NCBI GenBank assembly: GCA_948474755.1 | Contig: CAOLHI010000932.1 | Coordinates: 124,001-188,000, forward strand | Source: Ctenosaura bakeri | Lineage: Eukaryota > Chordata > Lepidosauria > Squamata > Iguanidae | Reading direction: 5' to 3' | DNA length: 64,000 nucleotides | In this document: piece after piece, positions 37,301-49,300 of the stretch | Numbering within the stretch: the first letter of the stretch is position 1 | How the letters are laid out: every line of letters begins with the position of its first letter | Notes under the pieces: generated by a model | Told to the model about the DNA's origin: nothing | What the model saw: the letters and a program-made list of their open reading frames with translations, nothing else | The model's database searches: none | Translations under genes and position numbers: made by a program

Positions 37301-40300
37301 TAACATACAATAGTGATATAGCAATCCCCAGGAAAATTGGACTACCCCGATAATTTTCTTCATAGCTTTTTTTTTTCTTTAAAGCATTCTTTTTTTTCCT
37401 GGAGATGTATGAAACTTGCAGTTCTTGCATATCATTTGAAACCACTGATCATTTGATACTAATGTTCTAGATTTCAAAAGCAATGTATATTTCTGAATGC
37501 AATGACCACTCAAAATGATATATCCTTTGAAGGACCATTCAAATACTAGCATTAAAGATTTTCATGTGAGTTAAGTAAACTACTAGTTTTGTATTAATGA
37601 AAGCTGGCATCGGGCCATGTGAGATTAAGCCTGCTGCTAAATGGTTTATTTCAGAATTAAAGGAGAAATTCTCTCATTTTCAAATTAGCAGACAGCATAT
37701 AAATAGTAAGTATTTTCCAGAGAAGTCTCAACTGACTAGCAGTTTTCTCTGTCATACATCCTACTTTACAATTATCATTTTAATCCAGTGGTTCTCAACC
37801 TTCCTAATGCCACGACCCCTTAATGTTATGGTGACCCCCAACCATAAAATCATTTTCGTCATTTATTTATTATTTAGTTAGTTAGTTATTTCCAGCATCA
37901 AATAGATTGGAAACACTGCCCTAAATCACTGCTCTGGATAGACTTCTAATGCCTAAAAACTGGTAACCCTCTCCCCCTTTTTTAAGCACAGAAAGCGTCC
38001 ATCAATGCTAGAATTAAGGCAGTAGTTCTAGTTCTGAATGTTGGGTTCCCACAGTTCAAAAAGCCAGTCACTCCCAAAGGCAATGCCGAAACAGCCCACA
38101 TTTTACACGAGACGCAGGGAGGAAAAGACAGGGAGAGAGGAAAGATGGCGGCGGCATAAGCAGACGCGTTTTGTTTCCCTCCCTCCCTCCCTCCCTTAAA
38201 GGGAGTGTGGACGCTGAACATACAAAAAGCGAGGAATGCAAGACAGTCAGGGCGAAGAACACAACATGTGTGTGTGGCAAGTGCCAAGGGTCCACGCACA
38301 ACAAAAGAGAGAGGAGAAAGTCATCCTGGCTATTTCTGCACTAGACTGTTATAGCGCTATGATTCCACTTTCACCATCCTATGGAATCCTGGGGTTTGCA
38401 GTTTGAACTGCAAACCCCAGGATTCCATAGGATGGTGAAAGTGGAATCTTAGCGCTATAACACTGGAATGTGGAAATGGCCAAAGTCCACAGGACGGATC
38501 AGAGCAGCGCTTTCAGGTCAAAAAAACAAAAACAACAACAACAAAAACAACAACCAAGGAGCCTTGAGGGCTCTTGCTACACAAACCGAAGCCCTTGGCT
38601 GATGCCCCCTGCTCCTTTCCCGACCGAGTTCTCGGTCTCAGAGGGACCGATCTCCCCCGTTGGATGGCAGATCCGCCACAGGAAAGTTTCCCCCTTTGCC
38701 TGCCGAACCAAAGGTGATAGCCACACCGACAACTCCCACAGAGTGGTGTGCCCAGAATGAATGGGCGACCGGGCGATCGTTGCTGCTGCAGCCCCGCCAC
38801 TTTGGGAAGCAAGCGGAGCCCAGCTGCTTGCTCACCCCGGCAAGCAACTCTGTTCGCCGGCATGAATGAGCGTGAGGTGAAGAGGGTGAGGGGACGGGGT
38901 CTTACCTCCCAGACGTCCTGTTGCAGCGCCATATACCCTGAAGGAGAAGCCTTCTCTGTGTGTGTGTGTGTGGTGCGGGCGCGAGCGTCCAAGCAGCGCC
39001 CGGCTGCTCGCTCGCCCCGGCAAGCAACTTTTGACTCTGCAAGCCAGCATGAAGGGGAAAGGGAACACTGAAGGGGAAGCCCTCCGTGTGTGTGTGTGTG
39101 TGTGTTTGTGTGTGTGGGGTGCAGGCGCAAGTGTCCAAGCAGTGCATGGCTGCACCTGGCTGCACACCTCCTCTCCCCTCCCGCCAGCGCGGGGTCTCCT
39201 ATCCTCACCTCCACCTTAACGCTCCAGCTCCAGCTCTCTCCTCTCGGTCTCCTCACCTCCACCTTAACGTTCAGACTCCAGCTCTCTCCTCCCACTCTCG
39301 GCACCTCCGGCTCCACCTCAGGCTCCTCCAGTGCTTTCCCACCAGGCAAGGAAAGACGGGGAAACGCCCAGCATGCCTCCTCTCCCCTCCTCCCAGCGCA
39401 GGGGTCTCAGAAGTACTGCTCCCATTGGCTGTGAGGCCACCTTCTTTTAAAAGGGGGGGCAGGATTGAGGACTGGCGACCACTGTGAAATGGTCGTTCAA
39501 CCCCCAAAGGGGTCCCGACCCCCAGGTTGAGAACCACTGCTTTAATCAGTAGTGATGATTCAACACAGTAACAATCTCAGGCAACACTGTATTTCCTTGT
39601 AATTTTGTAGGAACTTCAACTTTCTCTTTCAAAAGCACCAGACCTAACTAGCTTTATGCAGTAAAGATCTGAGAGACACATAATGTCTGAATTCAAATTA
39701 GTGGAAAAGCTAGTTGCTCTTGCACTTTATTTTGGCAAAATGTTCTTTCCCGTTTCCCCTTTGTCTCTTAGATTAGAGCATGGCAACTAGGATGGCTGGC
39801 ACTCTTTTCTTCACAGGAGTAGATGTAGTTGGTTCCAGATAAAGTCATGAGCAAAAAAGTTCAAATCACACCTCTTCCCGTAGCAGGCAGGGAAACAAAC
39901 CAACAGATGTTATTATCCTAGTCACCAGAAGTTATCTACGTGTAATTGATGAACGGCTTGACTTCCAAATTAGTACAGCATCCAACTAGACTACAGAAGA
40001 CCCAAGCCATACAATACAGAATATGCATTGTGCATTCATGGAAAAATGTTCAAGAAACTCTTTTAGAGGTTAATAATGATCTAGCATTACTAAGATACTG
40101 AGCCAATTTGGAAGTTTGATATTTGGAGGCATCACTCTAGTGCAGAAGTGGGTAGCTCATGGCTTTTCTGATGTTATAGGACCATAACTCCCATCATATT
40201 TCATCAACAGTCATGATGGGTAGGACTGATGGGAGCAGCAGCACACTGACATCTGGAAGGGCCACATGTCCTTCACTTCTGCCCTAACAAGTTGGCTAAA

Positions 40301-43300
40301 GTACCAATACATTTAGGGAACTTCACTAAAGTACTGTTATTCTAGGAGGCTGTTTGTGAAAAAGATACATAGCAGCCAGGAGCAAAAGATTCCACATGGT
40401 CTCATGTGAGCTACTGGCACCTGACATAATTAAGTTTCATGGCCTACGTATTTCTTATTGCAACCAAATAAGACTTTTCTTCATGCAAATATGCAAAGCA
40501 CGGGGATATGCAGATGCCTTCCAAACTATCAAGTCAGCATCAGGGTGAGGATACTCAACCGGTACCTTAAACTGGTCAACCTTGGCGGATAAATGCTCCA
40601 ATCCTGAAGCATCTTTACCTTGGGAAAAGCCACTGACCATTAACAGCAAACCTCAGATTAAAAAAATATATCCACCAGAGCATGGCTTTGTAATGAATGA
40701 GTGGCCAGGCTCAACTCAGCTACAGTTATCCAATCTAGCTTCAGGAATCAGTATACCAAAAGGAGAGAGATACCACATTTGCTCTCTCTGTTTTCCAGGG
40801 TATTTATATATTCACTCTCACTCTCCTTCTCTCTTGCTATTGCTTTACATAAAACTAGATGATATATCTAAGCACATAATTAGAAGATATTTTCACTCAA
40901 GTGATAAAAAGTATTTATTTGTTGTAAGACACACTTTTTCTCACCTCTTTTGCATTTAGTGTACCTTGTTTTGGGAGAGGACATTGGAAGATAAACACGG
41001 GCTTAATTTTCAAGATTGCCAAGATATGTATATCTGAGGAAATCCTTTTGTGGGAGGAAAAACAGGTTAAAGGGGAAGAAAAGTGGGTTAATCACAAAGA
41101 ACATGCATTTTCCTTAATGTCTAGCTTGATTGCTTAATTCTCTTTGTTCTGCCCTGTTCATGGCCAATCCCATGACAGTGAAACTCGAACAAACATGCCT
41201 TCAAATAATGCCCCACTATTACTAGGAACACTCTTCTTAGTCCTTTCTTCACAAACTGTTAATTCTCTTTCTACACTTTTCTACCCACTTCTAAACTAGA
41301 GTGATGCCTCCAAATATCAAACTTCACTAGGTTTCACTAAGTAATCAGTTGCTGATCTACAGCTCCATAGGGACGGGGCGGGGGGTCAGGGAGGTGGTTT
41401 GCCCTGAGTGGCAATTTTTTGGGGAGTCCCAGCCCGTAGCCATTCCTCTACATGCCCTGTCACATCCCCGTGCACCCAGGTCACACCCCCATGCACAGTG
41501 ACCACGCCCCTCAGGCCATAGCCCCACCGCCCTCCCCACACTCCAAGCTCCACCACTGCTGATCTATGGCTAAAAGTAATACTCTAAATAATCGTTTATT
41601 TTTGCAACTATCTTTATAAAACAAAAATTATTTTTACATTTTGGATTTGTTCATGTTGGTAAATTCTTTTAACTGTTTCTAGCCCAGTGTACAATCCCAT
41701 GTATGCATAATGCTTCTGCCAAGATCCTTGTATGTTTGTGTCAGCCAGGAACACATGCACAGATGCCCTGAGGATACCTGCTAGCTGTTGGAGTCACACA
41801 GTCACCAACAGTCTCCACTGAAAAGATAAAATTAATACATTGATGGATTTGGAATTGAACTAGTCCTTAAAGGTGAAATTTGTGATCTATTTATAATATT
41901 ATAAATGGTGTGGGAAGAAAGAATAACTTAGTTCTGTTGTAAAAATAAAACCTTGGAGTCACCCACTGAATGTGATTGGTAAAACAGAAAGCACTTTTCA
42001 TATAGCACTCACAGACATATCAATTTCATTATTATAAGAAAAGATAAAGATAAGTTACATAAAAAGTTCTCAAGAACATTAGAAATATATTTTTTTAAAA
42101 ATCTAACAGCTGTTTGACAGTGGAATAGGGTAGTAGATTCTCCACCTTTACGGGTCTTTTAACTGGGGGCATATGGGTTTCTCTTAGGAGTTCTTTAGTG
42201 TTATACTAAATGGATCTTGTGGTCCCTCCCAACTATAAGATTCTATTATTCTATGATTTCATAAAAAGACTTGGATGTCTTCATGTAGGTCTCTTGCGTT
42301 CTATTAGTTATGATAACTGAATGCAATGTCCAAGTTCAGAAACAAGATGCTTCTGAATACCAGACACTGGAAAGAAGCACGATGGGATGCCTACTTGTAA
42401 ACTTCACAGATACTTCTGGTTGGTAACTGCTGAAGAGAATGTTGGACTAGAATGATGTTTTTTCTCATAGTTCAGGAAAATCTGCTGAGTATGAGAACAA
42501 GGGGGAAGAGATGAGCCCTTTCCACATCCTACCTTTTCTCAGCGCTGGGGTGCAGTGCTTGCATGAGCAGCCTCTTGTGAGAGGCCCTTGTGTCCAGGTT
42601 TCTTCAGCTCCGCACGAGCTTCCTGCTCACACAAGAGCCCCACCTCTTCCTTTCGCAGTGCAGCCTGGCACCTTCCCAGGCTACACTGAGACAGGAAGTG
42701 CGACCGGCCCGGCTCCTGAGGCTCTGCACGCAAAGTAAGTGCGCGTGGGTCCTGGGAGCAAAGTGCGACCGTGCACCTTTTTTGGCTTGAAGCCAAAAAT
42801 GAAAAAGTGCGTGAGCGGTGCCTGCTAGGCCCTGGAGTATCGCGCAAATGTGAGTGTGTCGTGTGGACCACTCCTCACATTTGTGCGATGCTCGAGAGGC
42901 CCTTTCACATGGAAAATGCCATGCGAAAAGGGACACAGTAACTGAGAAATGGGAACAAGCAGAAATGACAGCAACCTGTGTAATTTGGAAAAAAAGAAAT
43001 AAAAAGGATTAGGTGAGAGCAAAAGTATAGAGAGTGAGATAATGACTGTACTGTCAGAGAAAATATATATAGAGAGAGGGAGGGAGGCAGAAACATGTAC
43101 ATGTACCATGGAAAGGAAAGAGAAAAGAGAGAATATAAATGGTTGAAGGCCTTCCAAGAATGAAGAGGACAGGTGAAAACAAGACGACTGAGAAGTGACA
43201 TAATAGTCATCTTTAAATACCTGGAGAGATGTCACATAGCATATTGGGTGAGCTTGTTTTGCTCCAGGGACTAGAATATGAATCAGTGGATTCAAGTTAC

Positions 43301-46300
43301 AAGAAAAGGGATTCCACTCAAAACTTTAGGAAGAACTTCTTGACCACAAGTGCAGTTTAACAGGGGAAAAGACTGTCTCAGACTGTAGTGAACTCTCCTT
43401 CTTTGGATGATTTTGAAGAAAAGTTGGGTGGCCATCTCTCAGGACCGCTTTAGTTGTGTACTCCTGCAGGACATGGGGTTGGACAAGATGATCCTTGCAT
43501 TCTCTTTCACCTCTATGATTCATGAACCTATGATTCCATGATTCTACAAGGTATAGGTAAAAGGAGAAGCTGATAATCAATTCAGAATGAGTAAACAGGA
43601 GAAACAGTAGGGCCCTCTGGATTGGTATCAAAAATGCTGTTCCATGGTGAATGTAGCAATGTAGCCTAGTGGTATTCTATGGTGAATGCAGCACTGTTCT
43701 CATCACAGTACCCAAGTGATCATTTGACTTCTGTAACTTTGCCAAAGACATCACTGATAGCACTTGGCTGCCAACTCCATTCTAATTCTTTATAATAATA
43801 CACATGTACACATGTATATAGACCACCTGTCCTCTCCCAAACTGGTAGGCATTCTGATCTTAGTGCCGAAATAAGCCATTTTGATACGTGATGAAAGGGA
43901 ATATAAAATTTGGATGTTAATTCTTTAAATAAATAAATGAAATAAATATATTCCCTTTGAATAAATTGCTTCAAATACTATTGAATGAAGGCGTAATCTG
44001 GACCAATATCAAAAAGAGGTCAATATTTCAAAATAGATTTGGGCTGCTAAAAAATTGACAGAAAAGAAAGTACATAATTTCTGATAAGCATGTAGCTTGG
44101 TAATGTTGCTGCTAAGCAACAGTGGTCAAAGATTTTTAAGATGACAGGTGAGAGAGTCATCTTATATTCGGCTGTCTCTAGCACTGTCCTCACTGGTGGG
44201 TTTATGCACCTGTAAAGAACTATTGCTGCTGTAGAGCATCACCCCAGGATAATATTTCTCAGGTCTTTGCTTGTATTCATGTATTGTCAAGAAAGTGTTG
44301 TAGCATTTTTCCAGATCCTGGACCTTGTCTGCTCATTTGAAACTGTAGCAGCCCAGCATTAATGAATAAAGCTGTTGACAAGGATTTTATGAGAAGTATG
44401 GGCCAGAGAAGCTGTGCCTAACCCTAAATCTGGAAGATGTACTTTACAGTGTAAGGTCTTTATAGTCAAATTGCTAGACTTGACACCTAAAATTTAGCAG
44501 ACAGAAGACACTGTTCTGTTACTCAAGTAAAGACAGAAGGACAAGGCCCATGTCAGTGTATTTTTTTTTAAAAAAAAAATCTTTCTGTTTGCCAGTTGCA
44601 AGAGATGATGCAGCATCCCTCCTTCCTTACATGCCTTGGAGATAGATTTTCACACTACTCACAGTAGCTATTTTGGCAGCATTTGAAACCTTCATGTCCC
44701 TAATACTTAAAGGTTAATCCACTTTCCCAAATAATATTCCTTCTTGCCAGTCTGGGAGAAGTGAATTCAGATATTCCTAAAACAGACTCTAGGATGCAAT
44801 TTTTGGCATATGCATTTATGGAGAACAATACAACCTGTCCTTTACATTTTCCTGTGGCACACAAATTCATTTTCAATTCCCTACCTTCAGAAAGAGAGTC
44901 CAATTTTAAGTATTACTTCAGTGTTTAGCTATGGTGAAACTCTACCTGCCGCAGGATGAAATTTTCCATCTGTCTGTGTATCCATTTCAGTGCAACATTA
45001 TTTAGGACCTGCTGCAGTAAAAGATTTCCTGTTGTATGGATATTTTGGAACTTTATATACAGCTCTAATTTACTAGGTTTTGTTAGATGTATGGCAGGTT
45101 TTTTATTAAAATGAAATGTATAAACATGCATGATTACATTTTAATAAAAAGCATTTCAGCTGAACATGTTTGTCACATAGCGGATGCTATTTTCCCTTGG
45201 CAAATGGAAGTTTATAAATGCAAGGCTCCACAGCATTCATTAAAGCGCTACTAAATAAATCCTCCCCTTCGTTATTGGAACTATGTCAGAGTGCCAGATC
45301 AACCCAGTCAGAGAAAAAGACTCATGGGATGCCAGAGAAACTCTTTAAATGTGGCCTCATGTATCAGCAAAAGTATGTATGAGCACAACCATAGTTGCTT
45401 ACCCCCAGAGTTTAAGATGGAGAGACAGGGCCACATAATTTGACTCAAAGTCCTGGATGAGAAAGCAAATGCAATAGCAACATCTGTAAAATGAAGTAGA
45501 AACAAGGGTAGTGCAAGGATACCCTGATTTTGTCTGAAAGCCCAACTCAGTGATGCATATCCATCCCAATTCAGTCCAGGTCAATGTGAACTTGATCTGG
45601 ATCCTAAATCTGAATCAAGATTTCAAGATCTGGATCATGGGGAAACCAATGCATCTATAACATGCTTCCTTTTTCACATATCTGCATGCAATTTGGAGAT
45701 ATTGTAGAACCTAAAGAGGGAATTAAACCTAACAAATTGCATATAGGTAGGCTTTTGTATTAGGCACATTTACTATTTGCACTTTTCTCCAGAGCAAAGT
45801 CTAATTTAAAACCACCTAGCCGAGTGCTCAGTTTTATAAAGTGCATACTTTTTTTTTTGGTCTTGACACTGTCTCTCTGATATCAGAAGTGATACGGTGA
45901 GTCCTTACAACATCCTTAAGCTTTACAGCTGAAGTACTATACCTAAGAATAGACACTGAAACAACATCTTGTTGGGTTGAACTACTGCACCAAATGTTGG
46001 GACAGTGAGCACTGGGCAGGCATGCAGTAATGTATGATACAAGTGGGCAGGGAGGAAAGTGAAGAAGGGCAGAGAAGCAATCAGCTAAATCAAAGACACT
46101 CTTTCCCAGCTGGGCACAGACCTTTTGTGTGCACACAGTTTTGTGTACACCATGCCAGATACTCAAAGAGTGGTAATGCCGCTGGATTGAACAGAGCAGC
46201 AAAGGGCGAATGTGAGAGCAGTGTGGAATGCTCCTCACAGTTGGAATATTACATTACCACATAAACTGAAGTAATAGTTCCACATGAAGTAATAATTACA

Positions 46301-49300
46301 TTATTATATTTTAAATCTAGGAATTCAGAAGGATTCAGCACAAGCCCTTCACCAAGGGAAATCCTTGCACACAAAGGGTTAACTTTATTTAGTATGTGGT
46401 GTTACCAGGTCATACACACCATACCTTGATATGGTTTGATTGGTGAACTATGACTTAATTGGCAAGATATATTAATTAGCTTTATTATAAAATGTAACCT
46501 AATGTGACCAAATGGGCATGCTGGTCAAGAGGAAGAAGCTGGCCGAACACATGCCTTGCTAGCTAGGTCTAGGCATAGCTAGGCGATAGTTAGAAAATCA
46601 ACAGGTAATTCCAGAGATAATAGGCTTAAGCTAGCATTAACAACTTTGCCTTTCAGGACAATAGCTACCAGAAAATTCCACCAAACTACTGATTGTTTTA
46701 ATTCCTCTCCCCTCAACCTGCAAACTTCTCTATCTTCCTCAAACCTATGCAACAAGCACTGAGCTATCAGACACCCATTAAGCCTTTTGTCACTTAATGC
46801 TAAGACCATTAGCCTATTCCAGACCTGTTGTCCACTCTGCAAACTCCATTGTTTACTCTGCCATTCACACTTGTGCTCTCGAAACAAAAATCATGTCAAA
46901 AAAACTCAGTTTTGGCCAGCTAGTTCACAGTACACCAAGCTGATTGCCAATTTGCTACTCTGATTCCCAATTTGTGAACTGTCCTTAGATGTGAGTCTAA
47001 GTCACATTGCTGCTTGCTTGCGGCCATTAAAGACCAGTCAATATCATCCACAATGCCCTGAAATGTTACTGTCTTATATCTTTCCTTCCTTTTCTCTCAG
47101 TTAGCCTTGTATGATTGTGTGACTGTTTGAGATCTTGTGTGTGTGATTAATTCTCCTAATAAAACACATTTTAGCTTACTTTGGATCTCTTCCTGGTTCT
47201 TCCCTGCATGAGACCCCGTAAACACTGGTGTGAAAATCTCATTTGGTTATACCCCCACCCCACCCATCGCAGGCCTCCTAAATATTGAGTTAACCTTTGC
47301 ATGGAAGTACTAGCATAGCAGATAGATTTCTGAGTTACCCGTGTTTGGGGGTAACAGCAGTAGCCTTACAGCAATGATTGTTTGCATTCCTTGGAACAAT
47401 AAACAAAAATTCTCCAGAAGCACCAAAGAAGGCCCCTCAGTGCAAGTAGATATAAGGGAGATTGCGGAAGATTACCTGTCACTTCTAAAGGAAAGGTAGA
47501 AGGACAGACTTTTTTTAAAAAAAAAAATCTCTGCCTGAACACGGCTTGCTGGTGGTGAAGATTCACTAATGATAGCTTTGGGTTGGTATACCCAAAGCAA
47601 CACAATTTTGGAGTCCTTTGCCCCTGAATGTCCTGTTTTGGAGCCTCTCACCCGCAGAAACTCCATCAGCAGTAGATTTATGGACTTGTTTTTAGAGATC
47701 ATTATGGTATCCAGTTTAACAGAAAGGCTTGTTTTCCCTATTTCAACCCAAATGTGGTCTGCATCATAACTTTGACCCTATATGAAGTGCATCTAGGGAT
47801 TAGGAATGCTCTTGCACAAGATGATACCATGTGGATACCATGGAGGTACTCGATGGTTTGGAGATATGCTTCATAGACTTAACATAGGCAACAAATTGGA
47901 AAAATCTCTGGAGAGAAGGGTGAATAAAAATTCAGATCAAAATGTGAAACACTGGAAAAGAGGAGAAGAAAACTAAGCAACATTATAAGGGGCAACCCCC
48001 CCTCCCAAAACAAACAAACAAACAAACCATGAAGACATTCATTTATTGCTCCTGGGAAAGCCTGCTTACTTCCTATACAACGGCCCTCCAGTCTAGTGAA
48101 ACTATCTGCAGACATTTCAGAGTCATATTGGTGTTGCCTTCCAATGTATGTCATTTGATGAATACAATTTTCCTTTGTTGTAAAGGGGAAAAAAACCAAG
48201 TTGTGTTTCTGTCTCCCTTTATCTCTTATTTTGCCAGTGGAAAGCAGCATACCATAATGATAATAGTTTTGTTACTAAGATCTGGGTCCCTTACTTTTAG
48301 TGTTGACAGCCATACGGGTCAGATTCCAGAGCCTTCTAGTAAGCTTTCACACAGTCTATTGACCAAAAAGGCTTTGGTTTTATGCTGCATTTCAGTGGAA
48401 ATGCACTATATGTACAAAAAACGAAGTCAATAGTGTCACTTCCATGTTAAAGCAACTTCTAATTCTATAGCACTTATATGGTGAAACTGAATGTGAAAAA
48501 GCCCTACTGCCAACTTTCCCTCTAATAGCCTCTTTCCAGTGAAAACCACACTCCAAAGAGAAGGGCAAATAAACAGTTGTTCTCACCTCATGCAAATCTA
48601 CTTCACAATTTAATCTAATTATCTCTGTTATTTTAGCCATTTTGAGAGCGTTTTGAGAAAATAATCCCACGATAGTTGCCACTGTTTATTTTTTTCTTTT
48701 TAAAAGCATCAACCAGCAAGGATAATTAGATGATGATTGTGTTGGGAATACATTTTCAATAGCTCATTCAAGTGGTCCACTGTGAAAACACTCCCACCCT
48801 GTTGAAAGAAGCATTACAGAACATTCAATACTGACATTCTTAATTTGACGTCCCCTACTCAGACTGAGGAAAACATGGGAAAAGACTGCTTGGCTGTCAA
48901 AAAGTCCCCCCTTCCCTTTAGGCCCCTTTAACTTTTACTAAGGCATATTTTTTTAAAAAAAGCCATAGGTAGTATAGAAGAAAAAAAAGTACAGCTATAA
49001 TATGCTCAAAAGAATTTGGACAGAATGCACGTGAGCAAACGGGGGCCAATTTTATGAAATAATCATCTAACATGCAGCCATGGACTTAAATTAGTGGTAG
49101 CGTGGTATGTCTACAGTTGTCTTACATTCAATTCATTCAGGACATTACTCCTAATTGGGACCAATAACAAGATCCAGGCCACGGAATCCAGCCATTATGT
49201 AAGGGAATTCATTGGACGATACCATCAGAAGTATATCACACCAGATCTCTGAGTGCTCAAACAAACAATCAGTTCTGACTAATTTCCCTGTTTTTCCCAT

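Larger units (their letters stand above)
37778..39547. mobile_element. SPIN-like hAT transposon, non-autonomous, with GC-rich interior
   Basis: Both ends carry the identical 16-base inverted terminus CAGTGGTTCTCAACCT, at 37786-37801 and inverted at 39524-39539. The subterminal DNA matches SPIN elements as I recall them: AATGCCACGACCCC and GGTGACCCCCAACCATAAAA at left, TCGTTCAACCCCCAAAGGGG and TCCCGACCCCCAGG at right. Flanking octamers TTTTAATC (37778-37785) and CTTTAATC (39540-39547) agree at 7 of 8 bases, the size expected for hAT. The 1,754-bp element holds no transposase. Its interior carries a foldback and CpG-rich tandem repeats, described separately. Confidence 0.82.

Noticed and set aside
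38513..39349. 278-codon open frame on the minus strand as a gene
   Set aside because: It lies in CpG-rich tandem repeats of the SPIN-like element, overlaps open frames in other phases and is full of HTHTH runs from TG repeats. No domain was recognised.
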